Source: Mycolicibacterium madagascariense
Lineage (GTDB): Bacteria > Actinomycetota > Actinomycetes > Mycobacteriales > Mycobacteriaceae
Direction of reading: 5' to 3'
DNA: 64,000 bases
Assembly (NCBI RefSeq): GCF_010729665.1
Contig: NZ_AP022610.1
Location: 5,456,001-5,520,000 of the forward strand
The notes under the pieces were generated by a model, which saw only the letters and a list, made by a program, of their open reading frames with translations, ran no database searches and was not told the origin of the DNA. This document shows, in pieces, positions 11,007-21,283 of this stretch. A program made the position numbers and the translations under genes. Every line of letters begins with the position of its first letter. Position 1 is the stretch's first letter.

Positions 11007-11474
11007 ATGTGCTGGTTGTGCGATCACCCCGATAGGACGCTCGGGGACTATCTCGACCTCCTTCGCGCGAAGATCCGGCGGCGAGGATGGGTCGTGCAAT
11101 ACGTCGAGGGCGGCAGGCACTCCTTCGCGTACACGATCGGACTGCACGCGCGGAGCCTGCCCGAGTTGCTCGTCACCGGTCTGGAACCCCGGCAGGCGCA
11201 GTGGCTACTGGACACCTTCGCCAAGCGCACGCTGCGCGGACCCAGTCCCGTTGCAGGTTAACGGGTCTCATTGCCCGCGGGTACGCGTGTCGAGCTGACC
11301 GAGGTCGGCCGACCCGACGCGCACATGGGCATGGCCACGGCGATCGAGGGCGGCGACATCACCGCGCTGCAACTGGTGTGGGCCGACGACCGCGGCAGAT
11401 GGCCGTGGGCGCCGAACTTCGACGACGGGTGCCGGATCCAACCCGTCCTGGGCATCCGGGCCGGGCAGCCGTGA
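11007..11474 (+). pseudogene. DUF4262 protein interrupted by one in-frame stop
   Basis: A 155-codon DUF4262-type frame starting ATG at 11007 (MCWLCDHPDR). Codon 85 is TAA (11259-11261). After it the same frame continues as RVSLPAGTRVEL, VGRPDAHMGMATAI, ALQLVWADDRGRWPW and GIRAGQP to a TGA at 11474, which is the normal C-terminal half of this family. Both halves are in one frame with no indel, so a single substitution, most simply CAA (Gln) to TAA, explains the break. The N-terminal 84 residues could still be made. A restart at TTG 11271 is possible, but no ribosome site was seen. The family function is unknown. A sequencing error or stop read-through are the alternatives. Confidence 0.8.
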
Positions 11475-11503
11475 CGAGGCCGGGCATCGGAGCGGCTGCG
11501 CGG

Positions 11504-12523
11504 TCAGCCGGTCTGGCTGCTCCCGCGCTTGGTATCCCGGAGCCCCACCCAGAATCTCGCGGCCTCGCGGATCGATTCCTCGACCGGCCTTGGCTGCCAA
11601 CCCAATTCGCGCTTGGCCTTGGTGCAGTCCACCGGCGCCTCGGCGCGCATCAGCCGCAACGAGTCCAGCGACAGGCGCTCGTCGGTCTTCGTCAGCCGTG
11701 CCTTGGCGCTGCCGAGCACGGCCAGCACCCACGACATGGCCAGCGGAATCGACCGGGTCGGCGCGGGAACACCCGCGGCTTCGGCGGCGATGCGGACCAC
11801 GTCGGCATTGCTGATCATCTTCTCCGAGACGAGGTACCGCTCGCCGACGCGGCCATGCTGGGCGGCCAGGACCAGCGCCGCGGCGGCGTCGTCGATCCCG
11901 ACGGCCTCCAGTTCGATGCCGCTCATCACGAACGGCAGCTTGCCGAAGGCCGCACCGGCGATGATCGCGCCGTGCGGCGTGCGACCCCAGTCGCCGGCGC
12001 CGTAGGTCGTCGACACGCACATCGCGATGGCGGGCAGCCCGCGGTCGCGGACGTACTGCATGACGAGGTCCTCGGCCTGCACCCGCGACCGCACGTACGG
12101 CGTCAGCCCGCGGTCGACGATGCGGTCGGCCTCGGTGGCGACATGGCCCCGCCTACGTCCCACCGTCGCGTAGCTGCTGGTGAAGATGAAGCGCTCGAGA
12201 CCGGCCGCCACGTCGTCGTGACAGGCGACCTCGAGCACGTTTCGGGTGCCCTCCACGTTGGTGCGGAAGAGCGGGGCGGGGTCTCGCAGCCAACCCCTGG
12301 TGTCGACGACGCAGTAGTAGACGACCTGGCAGCCGGTCATGGCCTCGCGAAGGACCGCGTCATCCCAGATGTCGCCGACGAAGCGGGTGACGGACAGGTC
12401 GTCGATGCCGATCGTGTTGGCGCCGGCGCGCACCATGACGCGAACGTCCTGTCCGTCGGCCACCAGCCGACGGGTGACGTGCGAGCCGAGGTAGCCGTTG
12501 GCCCCGATGACGAGTGCCGTCAC
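11504..12523 (-). CDS. NAD-dependent epimerase/dehydratase (extended SDR)
   Basis: A 339-residue extended short-chain dehydrogenase. The Rossmann motif is ALVIGANGYLGSHV at the N-terminus, and the catalytic region has SSYATVG followed by YVRSR (Tyr about 160; the usual Lys of YxxxK is replaced by Arg). The 3-beta-hydroxysteroid dehydrogenase/UDP-sugar epimerase branch fits best. The GTG at 12523 overlaps the TGA of the upstream gene (GTGA), so the two genes are translationally coupled. A KstR-type box precedes the pair. It resembles Rv0139 (from memory). Confidence 0.85.
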   Translation of the reverse strand: MTALVIGANGYLGSHVTRRLVADGQDVRVMVRAGANTIGIDDLSVTRFVGDIWDDAVLREAMTGCQVVYYCVVDTRGWLRDPAPLFRTNVEGTRNVLEVACHDDVAAGLERFIFTSSYATVGRRRGHVATEADRIVDRGLTPYVRSRVQAEDLVMQYVRDRGLPAIAMCVSTTYGAGDWGRTPHGAIIAGAAFGKLPFVMSGIELEAVGIDDAAAALVLAAQHGRVGERYLVSEKMISNADVVRIAAEAAGVPAPTRSIPLAMSWVLAVLGSAKARLTKTDERLSLDSLRLMRAEAPVDCTKAKRELGWQPRPVEESIREAARFWVGLRDTKRGSSQTG

Positions 12524-13026
12524 CGGTCGCCCCCGTACTGGCGTAGCCACGCCGCCGCCTCGTCGGGCAGTGTGCCGAGCGCTTCGGCCTTCCGGCACCA
12601 CTTCACCGTCGCGGCGACGAAGCGAAGGGGGTTATAGACGTCCTCCTGCCGACACCACTTACCGTCACCGGCGTAGGTGACGATCGAGATGTTCGTGGCG
12701 CTGATGATGGTGCCGTCGCCGGGGTCGCGCATCGGATTGTCCAGCTCGCAGATGACGCGGCCGCGGGCGTCGTCGACGACGGTCCACAGCGACGGGAACG
12801 ACGTCATGTAGCTACCGGGGAACGTCTCCATGGTCTTCCAGATCCAGGACCGCACCTGTTCGCGGCCGTGCATCGTGCCCGCCGCGTGCTCGACGTAGGT
12901 GACGTCGTCGCTGTACTGGTCGACCCATGGATCCCAGTCGCGGGTCCGGGCCGCACGATCGACCGTCGCCTCGAACCCGGCGAAGGCCGCGATCAGCTCG
13001 TCGCGGCTGTACGCACTCACCGTCAC
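12520..13026 (-). CDS. SnoaL/NTF2-like protein
   Basis: A 168-residue SnoaL-like (NTF2-fold) protein of the ketosteroid isomerase superfamily. Its landmarks are WDPWVDQYSDDVTYVEHA (about residues 31-48), the HGREQVRSWI helix and the long central strands. Members are small-molecule isomerases, hydratases or ligand binders. First gene of a two-gene operon with the SDR downstream (4-bp overlap). A perfect KstR-type palindrome ends 10 bases before its start codon, which ties it to sterol/lipid regulation. It is divergent from msrB. It resembles Rv0138. Confidence 0.82.
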   Translation of the reverse strand: MTVSAYSRDELIAAFAGFEATVDRAARTRDWDPWVDQYSDDVTYVEHAAGTMHGREQVRSWIWKTMETFPGSYMTSFPSLWTVVDDARGRVICELDNPMRDPGDGTIISATNISIVTYAGDGKWCRQEDVYNPLRFVAATVKWCRKAEALGTLPDEAAAWLRQYGGDR

Positions 13027-13035
13027 GTCCAGAAC

Positions 13036-13049
13036 TAGAACACGTTCTA
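13036..13049 (-). promoter_or_regulatory. KstR-type operator before the SnoaL/SDR operon
   Basis: TAGAACACGTTCTA is a perfect inverted repeat (TAGAAC-AC-GTTCTA). It matches the published mycobacterial KstR consensus TnnAACnnGTTnnA at every fixed position. It lies 10 bases upstream of the SnoaL-like start codon and 67 bases upstream of msrB on the other side, so it could affect both divergent genes, but its closeness to the minus-strand start favours that operon. Confidence 0.75.
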
Positions 13050-13116
13050 CCGGGGTTTGTCGAGGAACTTCCCGGCGGTGCGAGGGGTTGTACGAATGCC
13101 AACACTAGGAGGACCA

Positions 13117-14136
13117 GTGGCCAAGCAATACGACAAGAACCCCGCGGCGGTGCACGCCCTGTCTCCCGAGCAGTACCAGGTGACGCAGAAGAACGGCACC
13201 GAGCGCCCCTTCACCGGTGAGTACTGGGACAACCACGAACCGGGTATCTACGTCGACGTGGTGTCGGGTGAGCCGTTGTTCGCCTCGACCGACAAGTTCG
13301 AGAGCGGATCGGGATGGCCGAGCTTCACCAAGCCCATCCAGACCCCGGACGGCTCGAATCACGTCGTCGAGAAGCGCGACTTCAGCCATCTGATGCTGCG
13401 CACCGAGGTGCGGTCGACGCACGGCGACAGTCACCTCGGGCACGTCTTCAAGGACGGGCCCCGCGAGGCCGGAGGGTTGCGCTACTGCATCAACTCGGCT
13501 TCGCTGAGATTCATCCACCTCGACGACCTCGAGGCCGAGGGCTACGGCGAATACCGGACGCTCTTCGCAGACCAAGCCGGTGGGCGGGAGACCGCTGACC
13601 GGGGACACACAGGAGGCACGGGAATGACGACCAAGACCGCGATACTCGCAGGCGGATGCTTCTGGGGCATGCAGGATCTGATCCGCAAGCAGCCCGGCGT
13701 GGTGTCGACGCGCGTCGGCTACACCGGCGGGCAGAACGACCATCCGACCTACCGCAAGCACCCGGGGCACGCCGAGGCCATCGAGATCGTCTACGACCCC
13801 GCTCGTACCGACTACCGCGCGCTGCTGGAGTTCTTCTTCCAGATCCACGATCCGACGACGAAGGACCGGCAGGGCAACGACGTCGGCAGCAGCTACCGGT
13901 CGGCGATCTTCTACCTCGACGACGAGCAGAAGGCGGTCGCGCTGGACACGATCGCCGACGTGGAGGCCTCCGGTCTGTGGCCGGGCAAGGTCGTCACCGA
14001 GGTCACCCCGGCCGCGGAGTTCTGGGAGGCCGAGCCCGAGCACCAGGACTACCTGGAGCGCTACCCGAACGGGTACACGTGCCACTTCCCGCGGGCGGGC
14101 TGGAAGCTGCCGAAGCGCGAGACCGCGTCGCAGTAG
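13117..14136 (+). CDS. msrB-msrA: methionine sulfoxide reductase, MsrB-MsrA in one frame
   Basis: One 339-residue frame holding both methionine sulfoxide reductases. Residues 1-145 are MsrB (R-sulfoxide): the catalytic Cys124 lies in RYCINS. The Cys often found at SGCGW is Ser65 here (SGSGWPSF), and the zinc-binding CxxC pairs are missing, so this is the zinc-free, one-Cys form. Residues 170-339 are MsrA (S-sulfoxide), with Cys181 in GGCFWG. No stop separates them. The GTG at 13117 follows AGGAGG with a 4-base spacer; an in-frame ATG at 13096 is the alternative start. MsrA can also start by itself at 13624 (see 13611-13626). It runs tail to tail with CYP138, as Rv0137c does with Rv0136. Confidence 0.85.
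   Translation: MAKQYDKNPAAVHALSPEQYQVTQKNGTERPFTGEYWDNHEPGIYVDVVSGEPLFASTDKFESGSGWPSFTKPIQTPDGSNHVVEKRDFSHLMLRTEVRSTHGDSHLGHVFKDGPREAGGLRYCINSASLRFIHLDDLEAEGYGEYRTLFADQAGGRETADRGHTGGTGMTTKTAILAGGCFWGMQDLIRKQPGVVSTRVGYTGGQNDHPTYRKHPGHAEAIEIVYDPARTDYRALLEFFFQIHDPTTKDRQGNDVGSSYRSAIFYLDDEQKAVALDTIADVEASGLWPGKVVTEVTPAAEFWEAEPEHQDYLERYPNGYTCHFPRAGWKLPKRETASQ
13611..13626 (+). promoter_or_regulatory. msrA: internal ribosome binding site and ATG of msrA
   Basis: AGGAGG (13611-13616), a 7-base spacer and ATG (13624-13626) sit inside the msrB-msrA frame. They would give a free-standing MsrA of 170 residues, the family's usual length, with Cys12 as nucleophile. This is as strong a Shine-Dalgarno sequence as any in the window. 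Confidence 0.8.
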
Positions 14137-14149
14137 TCCGGCGGGCGCC

Positions 14150-15511
14150 TCACGCGAGCGGCGTTGGCCGGCGGCGCAGCACCACGCGCCCGCCGGCCTT
14201 CGGCGTGTAGGCCACGCCGCGCGAGTGCACCTTTTCGTCGGGCGCGGTGGTGGTGTCGATCACGAAGTGGCGCAACACCGTTCGCAGCACGACGTCCATC
14301 TCGACGTTGGCGAACGCCGCGCCGACGCAGCGTCGCACCCCGCCGCCGAACGGGATGAACGCGAACGTCGGTGGGCGCTGGCCGACGTAGCGGTCGGGGT
14401 CGAAGCGCAGCGGGTCGCGGAAGTCCTCGGCCCGAGCGTGGATGTGGTCGATCGCGACGAAGATCGAGTAGCCCCGCGGAATCACCCACTCGCCGAGTTC
14501 GAACGTCGGCGCGTAGACGTGCCGGCCCGCGAAGTCGATGACGGTGCGCGACCGCTGCACCTCGAGGATGGTCGCCTGCCGGTACTCGTTGTCGTCGGTC
14601 GCGGCCTCCTCGACGAGCCGGTGCAGCACTTCGGGGTGACGCGTGACGCGCTCCAGCGTCCAGGCGAGCGTGGCGGCGGTGGTCTCGTGCCCCGCGGCGA
14701 GCAGGGTGAGCAACTCGTCGGCGATGTCCCGGCGCGACATCGCCGAGCCGTCCTCGTAGCTGCTGCGCAGGAGCAGGGTCAGGACGTCGTCGCGGGTCTC
14801 GAAGTTCGGGTCGGCGCGCACGGTGTCGATCAGCCGGTCCACGGCGGCGTCGTACTGGCGCCGGTACTGCGCCAGCCTGCCCCACGGGCTGAAGCGGCCG
14901 TAGGTGCGCGACGGTGACGGCAGCACGGCGAGCTTGGAACCCAGGGTCACCCACGGCGGGATGATGCGGCGCAACTCGTCGAGCTGCTCGCCGTCGGCGC
15001 CGAAGACCGCGCGCAGGATGACGTTGAGGGTGATCCGCATCATCGGCTCGAGCGAGGCGAACTCCCGGCCCTGCGGCCACGACGCCGCCTCCCGCAGCGT
15101 CTCCTCCTCGAAGATCGCCTCGTAGTTCTTGATGCTCTTGCCGTGGAACGGCGGCGTCAGCAACTTGCGCCGCTGCTTGTGCTCGGCGCCGTCGAGGGCG
15201 AACACCGAACCGGAGCCGAGCAGACGGCTCAGGTTGGGCTGGATGTTGCCGACGTCGTCGACGTTGGCGGAGAACAGCTGTTTGGCGATCTGCGGGTCGG
15301 CGACGGTCACCGCGGCCCCGAACACCGGGACCTTGAGCGAGAAGACCTCCCCGTGACGGCGCGTCATCCAGTCCACCGTCCGGCGTCGCGACAGGACGAA
15401 GCATGCCGCGACGACGAACTCGGGCAATCGCGCCTTGGGCGGCAGGCGAACCGGGCGCGACCCGCCCGAGGAACCGGCGGACGGGCCGGCGGTGAGGGTG
15501 GTTTCGGACAC
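14150..15511 (-). CDS. cyp138: cytochrome P450, CYP138-like
   Basis: A 453-residue soluble P450. The haem ligand is Cys395 in FGGGVRRCVGAA; the I-helix has AAGHETTAAT (about residue 268); the ExxR is EVQR. Long stretches match what I remember of M. tuberculosis CYP138 (for example NIQPNLSR, SGSVFALDG, PPFHGKSIKNYE), and the neighbours are the same: Msr tail to tail and a divergent TetR. The natural substrate is unknown. The first about 20 residues are Gly/Ser/Pro-rich with no membrane anchor. A dense set of GGTAC palindromes lies in its promoter. Confidence 0.93.
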   Translation of the reverse strand: MSETTLTAGPSAGSSGGSRPVRLPPKARLPEFVVAACFVLSRRRTVDWMTRRHGEVFSLKVPVFGAAVTVADPQIAKQLFSANVDDVGNIQPNLSRLLGSGSVFALDGAEHKQRRKLLTPPFHGKSIKNYEAIFEEETLREAASWPQGREFASLEPMMRITLNVILRAVFGADGEQLDELRRIIPPWVTLGSKLAVLPSPSRTYGRFSPWGRLAQYRRQYDAAVDRLIDTVRADPNFETRDDVLTLLLRSSYEDGSAMSRRDIADELLTLLAAGHETTAATLAWTLERVTRHPEVLHRLVEEAATDDNEYRQATILEVQRSRTVIDFAGRHVYAPTFELGEWVIPRGYSIFVAIDHIHARAEDFRDPLRFDPDRYVGQRPPTFAFIPFGGGVRRCVGAAFANVEMDVVLRTVLRHFVIDTTTAPDEKVHSRGVAYTPKAGGRVVLRRRPTPLA

Positions 15512-15531
15512 TGCACGCTCCAGACTGTCTC

Positions 15532-15580
15532 GGTACTACGTCGTACCAGGTCGTGAAGTAGTACGGTACCGCTTGGTACC
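15532..15580. promoter_or_regulatory. GGTACC-rich operator array between CYP138 and TetR
   Basis: The 100-bp divergent intergenic region holds GGTAC-6bp-GTACC (15532-15547), then GGTACC at 15565-15570 and again at 15575-15580. GTACTAC (15533-15539) and GTAGTAC (15558-15564) form a larger inverted pair. This is the expected place for binding by the adjacent TetR (15612-16217), controlling both itself and the P450. Confidence 0.65.
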
Positions 15581-15611
15581 AGAGCTGCGCAAGAGTGGGA
15601 GGCGACGTCGG

Positions 15612-16213
15612 ATGAGCACCGCGGCTGCCGCCATGCAGGATGCGACGCCCGCGTTCCGGCGCCGACTGCTCGACGGCCTGGCCGACTCCATCACCGAGCG
15701 CGGCTACCGGGCGAGCACGGTCGCCGACGTCGTGCGCCACGCCAAGACCTCCAAGCGGACCTTCTACGACGAGTTCGCCAGCAAGGAGGAGGCCTTCGTC
15801 GAACTCCTGCGGGCCAACAACGAGGACCTGGTCGCCCGCATCACCGCCGCGGTGGCGCCCGACAGCACGCCACCGGACCAGATCGACGCCGCGGTCGGCG
15901 CCTACGTCGCGCACATCGAATCGCGGCCCGCCATCACGCTGAGCTGGATCCGCGAGGCACCCGCCCTCGGCGACCTGGCCCGCCCGCTGAATCGTCTTGC
16001 GATGCAACAACTCACGGACATGCTAGTCGCGATCAGCACCAGCCCGGGGTTCGCGCGGGCCGGGCTCGCACCGATCTCACGGCCGCTGGCGCTCATTCTG
16101 CTGGGCGGCCTGCGCGAGCTGACCGCCCTGCTCGTCGAGGAGGGCGAGGACGTCCGCGGCATCGTCGCGCCGGCCGTCACCGCGGCGCGCGCAATCCTGG
16201 GCCTGCCGGCCGA

Positions 16214-16217
<4 letters not shown>
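15612..16217 (+). CDS. TetR-family regulator divergent from CYP138
   Basis: A 201-residue TetR repressor. The HTH spans about residues 17-60 (SITERGYRASTVADVV, then KTSKRTFYDEF). The C-terminal ligand domain is unassigned. The ATG at 15612 follows GGGAGG with a 9-base spacer; an open frame upstream is ignored because it reads through the operator array. The position matches Rv0135c beside Rv0136, so the likely job is repression of the P450 and itself. It ends tail to tail with the next TetR gene (4-bp overlap). Confidence 0.9.
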
Positions 16218-18272
<2,055 letters not shown>

Positions 18273-18393
18273 CGTGTGCTCCTCACTTTTTCGAGTGACG
18301 CTACCGAGCCCCGTCCGCGCTGGTGGTCCGCAACGCCGCACCCCTAAGAACTGACGATCATGCATAATTTGCTCAACGACATCGGGAGTCGAT

Positions 18394-19473
18394 TTGCCTA
18401 CGCCATTCAGACGGTGGTGGCTGCAGCCCAGTCATTATGACTGGCTCAGCGGATACCTCCACGCGCGTGGCCTCGGCATGGCCACCCGCATCATGATGGC
18501 AGGGATATCGGCGTCGCTAGCACTGTGTTTGGTGGCGCTGCTGATGAGTGTCGACGGCCCGCACGGCGCGGTGCCCGTCGCGATGACGTGGACGGCATTC
18601 GCCGGGGGCGTGGCGGGCGTCGTGCTGTGGAGCGCGCGGTGGCCGACTCCGCGCCAATCTCAGGCGTTCGCCATGGCGACCAACACGTCCATTGCCCTCG
18701 CCTGTCTGGCACACCCGGATCCGATGGCCGCCATGATGGGCTGCATCGCCTTCGCGACCAGCGGTGGCTACATCGCCTTCTTCCACACCTCCAAGTACGT
18801 GGTGTACAACTTCGTCGTGGCGGCGGGCGTCGCGCTCGACGCGGCGGTCCGGCTCGCGGCACACGGTCACCTGGCGCTGGCCGGGGTGGACCTGTTCCTG
18901 GTGCTGCAGGTCAACATGGCGGTGCCGCTGGCCATCCAGGTGATGATCCGCGCGCTGGGCAACGACCTGGTGCGGGCGGACCTGGATCCGCTCACCAATC
19001 TCTGCAACAGGCGGGCCTTTCAGCTGGAGGCGCTCGCCCTGGTGACGGCCCGTCCCACCTCGGAGGCCTTCCTCCTCGTCGCGGTGATCGACCTCGACGA
19101 CTTCAAGGCCATCAACGACCGCCACGGGCATCTGGCCGGCGACCGCGTGCTGGTCGAGGTGGCCGCCGCGCTGCGGTCGTGCACCTCCGCCTCCGCCGTC
19201 ATCGCGCGCAGTGGCGGCGAGGAGTTCATCGTCGCCGACACGTCGCCCGAGGGGAACGCGGCCCCCCTCGCGCAGGGGATCTGCCGGGCCATCGCCGAGT
19301 TGCCGGTGTCCATCACCGCCAGCGTCGGCACGGCCTGCGCCCCGCTCGACGGCACCCCGACCCGCCAGCATCAGGCGCTGCTCGACCATCTCGTCGGCGC
19401 TGCCGACAAGGCCATGTACCGCGCAAAGCGCAGCGGCGGCAACAGGTTTCAGCACTTCAGTCGGCTGGACTGA
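18394..19473 (+). CDS. membrane-anchored GGDEF diguanylate cyclase
   Basis: A 359-residue protein with about six hydrophobic segments (residues 33-185) and a C-terminal GGDEF domain, expected to make cyclic di-GMP. The active-site motif is intact as SGGEEF (Gly274-Phe278), and DLDDFKAIND supplies the metal/substrate residues. There is no RxxD inhibitory site five residues before GGEEF and no EAL domain. The start is TTG at 18394 (MPTPFRRWWLQP); it keeps the N-terminal WWxQPxHYDWL segment seen in mycobacterial relatives (from memory). Weak ribosome site. Confidence 0.86.
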   Translation: MPTPFRRWWLQPSHYDWLSGYLHARGLGMATRIMMAGISASLALCLVALLMSVDGPHGAVPVAMTWTAFAGGVAGVVLWSARWPTPRQSQAFAMATNTSIALACLAHPDPMAAMMGCIAFATSGGYIAFFHTSKYVVYNFVVAAGVALDAAVRLAAHGHLALAGVDLFLVLQVNMAVPLAIQVMIRALGNDLVRADLDPLTNLCNRRAFQLEALALVTARPTSEAFLLVAVIDLDDFKAINDRHGHLAGDRVLVEVAAALRSCTSASAVIARSGGEEFIVADTSPEGNAAPLAQGICRAIAELPVSITASVGTACAPLDGTPTRQHQALLDHLVGAADKAMYRAKRSGGNRFQHFSRLD

Positions 19474-19491
19474 ACACCCCGGGGAGAACGG

Positions 19492-20562
19492 TCAGCGACC
19501 GCTGGAGGCGCACGCGCAGTCGAACTCGCCCTCGAGACCGCGGGGCAGGTCGTCGCCGCGGAAGATGCCGCTGGCGCGCGTCGTCGACGACAGCGCGTCC
19601 GCGGCCAGGATCATCGCCGCACCCGTCCACGTGGTGCGCTCGACCGGCCACCGCTTGCCGTCGGCGAACACCAGACCCGTCCAGTACGAGCCGTCGGTCT
19701 CCCTCAGGTGGTGCATCGCGGCGAACTGCTCGTGGGCGCGCACCGAATCACCCATCGCGTCGAGCGTCAGCACCAGCTCGCAGGTCTCGGCTCCCGTCAC
19801 CCACGGCCGGTGGTCGATGCAGCGGATGCCGAGACCGGGAACGACGAACTCGTCCCAGCGCGCGTCGATCCGCGCCCTGGCCGCCTCTCCCCGTACGGCG
19901 CCACCGAGCACCGGGTAGTACCACTCCATCGAGTGAGAATCCTTGAGCAGGAACGACTCCGGGTGCGCGGCGATCGCATGGCCGAGACTACCGACGGCGA
20001 CCTCCCACTCCGGCTGCGATTCGCCGAGGTAGTTCGCGAGCGCCAAGGCACACCTGATGCTGTGGTAGATGCTGGCGCACCCGGTCAGCAGCGCTTCGGG
20101 CAGAATGCCGGCTTCGCTTCTGGCCCAAGCGATCTGGCCGCCATCGAGCTGCATGGTCAGGACGAAGTCGATGGCGCGGCTGACGACCGGCCACATGGCC
20201 TCGGCGAAACTGCGATCCTCGGTGATCAACACGTGGTGCCACACCCCGGTGGCCACGTAGGCGCAGAAGTTGCTGTCGCTGTTGGCGTCCTCGAGCACGC
20301 CGTTGCGCAGCTGGATGGGCCACGAGCCGTCGGCCCGCTGCTGATCGACGCACCAGTCGAACGCGGCGCGCGCCGGTTCCCACAGTCCGGCGGCGGTCAG
20401 GGCCATCGCGTTCTCGACGTGGTCCCAGGGGTCGGTGTGACCACCGGGGAACCACGGCAGCGCACCCGACGACTCCTGTGTCGCGGCGATGGACTCCGCC
20501 GTCTGACGGCACTGCTCGGGCGTCAGAACGCCGGGTACGCCGGGAATCTCGGGACGCCGCAC
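19492..20562 (-). CDS. alpha/alpha-toroid protein, prenyltransferase/squalene-cyclase-like
   Basis: A 356-residue soluble protein built of helical repeats such as PWDHVENAMAL, FDWCVDQQRADGSWP and NFCAYVATGVWHHV. The QRADGSW-type QW motif points to the terpenoid-cyclase/prenyltransferase toroid; a GH-type (alpha/alpha)6 barrel is the alternative. No DxDD or zinc triad stands out, so a catalytic role is uncertain. The GTG at 20562 starts 4 bp after the methyltransferase stop. It is the last gene of a three-gene operon (21277, 20567, 19492), which suggests a shared glycoconjugate or lipid product. Confidence 0.72.
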   Translation of the reverse strand: MRRPEIPGVPGVLTPEQCRQTAESIAATQESSGALPWFPGGHTDPWDHVENAMALTAAGLWEPARAAFDWCVDQQRADGSWPIQLRNGVLEDANSDSNFCAYVATGVWHHVLITEDRSFAEAMWPVVSRAIDFVLTMQLDGGQIAWARSEAGILPEALLTGCASIYHSIRCALALANYLGESQPEWEVAVGSLGHAIAAHPESFLLKDSHSMEWYYPVLGGAVRGEAARARIDARWDEFVVPGLGIRCIDHRPWVTGAETCELVLTLDAMGDSVRAHEQFAAMHHLRETDGSYWTGLVFADGKRWPVERTTWTGAAMILAADALSSTTRASGIFRGDDLPRGLEGEFDCACASSGR

Positions 20563-20566
20563 GACC

Positions 20567-21283
20567 TCAGGCCGCCGGCTTCTCGAAGTAGAGCGCCACG
20601 CTCTTGCCGATCAGCGGGTTGAGCACGGATTCCGCGTGGCGCGTCAACCATGGTCGGGACATCATGTCCCACACCAGCATTCGGTGGTAGGCGGTCACGG
20701 CGGGATGGTCGGGCTTGTCGACGCCGACCGCGCACTTGAGCCACCAGAACGGCGCGTGCAGCGCATGCGCGTGGTGCTGATGGTCGAATCGCAGTCCCCG
20801 CGCGGTGATCTTGTCGCGCAGCTGGTCGGCGTGATAGATCCGGATGTGGCCGCCCTCGTTGGCGTGGTACTCGTCCGACAGCAGCCAGCAGACCTTCTCC
20901 GGCAGCCAGCGCGGGACCGTGACGGCAAGGCGCCCACCGGGTTTCAGCACGCGGACCAACTCGGCGATGGCACGGTCGTCCTGCGGGACGTGCTCGAGGA
21001 TCTCCGAGGCGATGACGAAGTCGAACGCGCCGTCGCCGTAGGGCAGGTCGAGCGCGTCGCCCTTGACGGCCTCGGCCTTCGCCGACGCGGGCGCCTCGCC
21101 CTGGTCCTGCATGGCCTGCAGGATCGCGTCGACGTTGTTGAGCTCGGCCGCGTCCTGATCGAAGGCCACGACGTCGGCACCGCGCCGGAACGCCTCGAAC
21201 GAGTGCCGGCCCGCACCGCAGCCGACGTCGATCACGCTGCTGCCCTCGACCACGCCGAGCCGGTCGAAGTCCACGGTCAGCAT
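20567..21283 (-). CDS. class I SAM-dependent methyltransferase in the glycosyltransferase operon
   Basis: A 238-residue Methyltransf_11-type enzyme. Motif I is VIDVGCGAGRHS (about residues 18-29), the acidic residue at the end of strand 2 is in VAFDQD, and the post-motif is ILEHVPQDD followed by LKPGGRLAVTVPRW. The ATG at 21283 overlaps the end of the glycosyltransferase frame by 7 bp, so translation is probably coupled. A substrate delivered by, or shared with, the adjacent glycosyltransferase is likely, for example an O-methylated sugar. Details are inference. Confidence 0.85.
   Translation of the reverse strand: MLTVDFDRLGVVEGSSVIDVGCGAGRHSFEAFRRGADVVAFDQDAAELNNVDAILQAMQDQGEAPASAKAEAVKGDALDLPYGDGAFDFVIASEILEHVPQDDRAIAELVRVLKPGGRLAVTVPRWLPEKVCWLLSDEYHANEGGHIRIYHADQLRDKITARGLRFDHQHHAHALHAPFWWLKCAVGVDKPDHPAVTAYHRMLVWDMMSRPWLTRHAESVLNPLIGKSVALYFEKPAA

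Noticed and set aside
11259..11271. A frameshift as the cause of the broken DUF4262 gene
   Set aside because: Both halves are in the same frame, so no insertion or deletion is needed. Only one stop codon intervenes.
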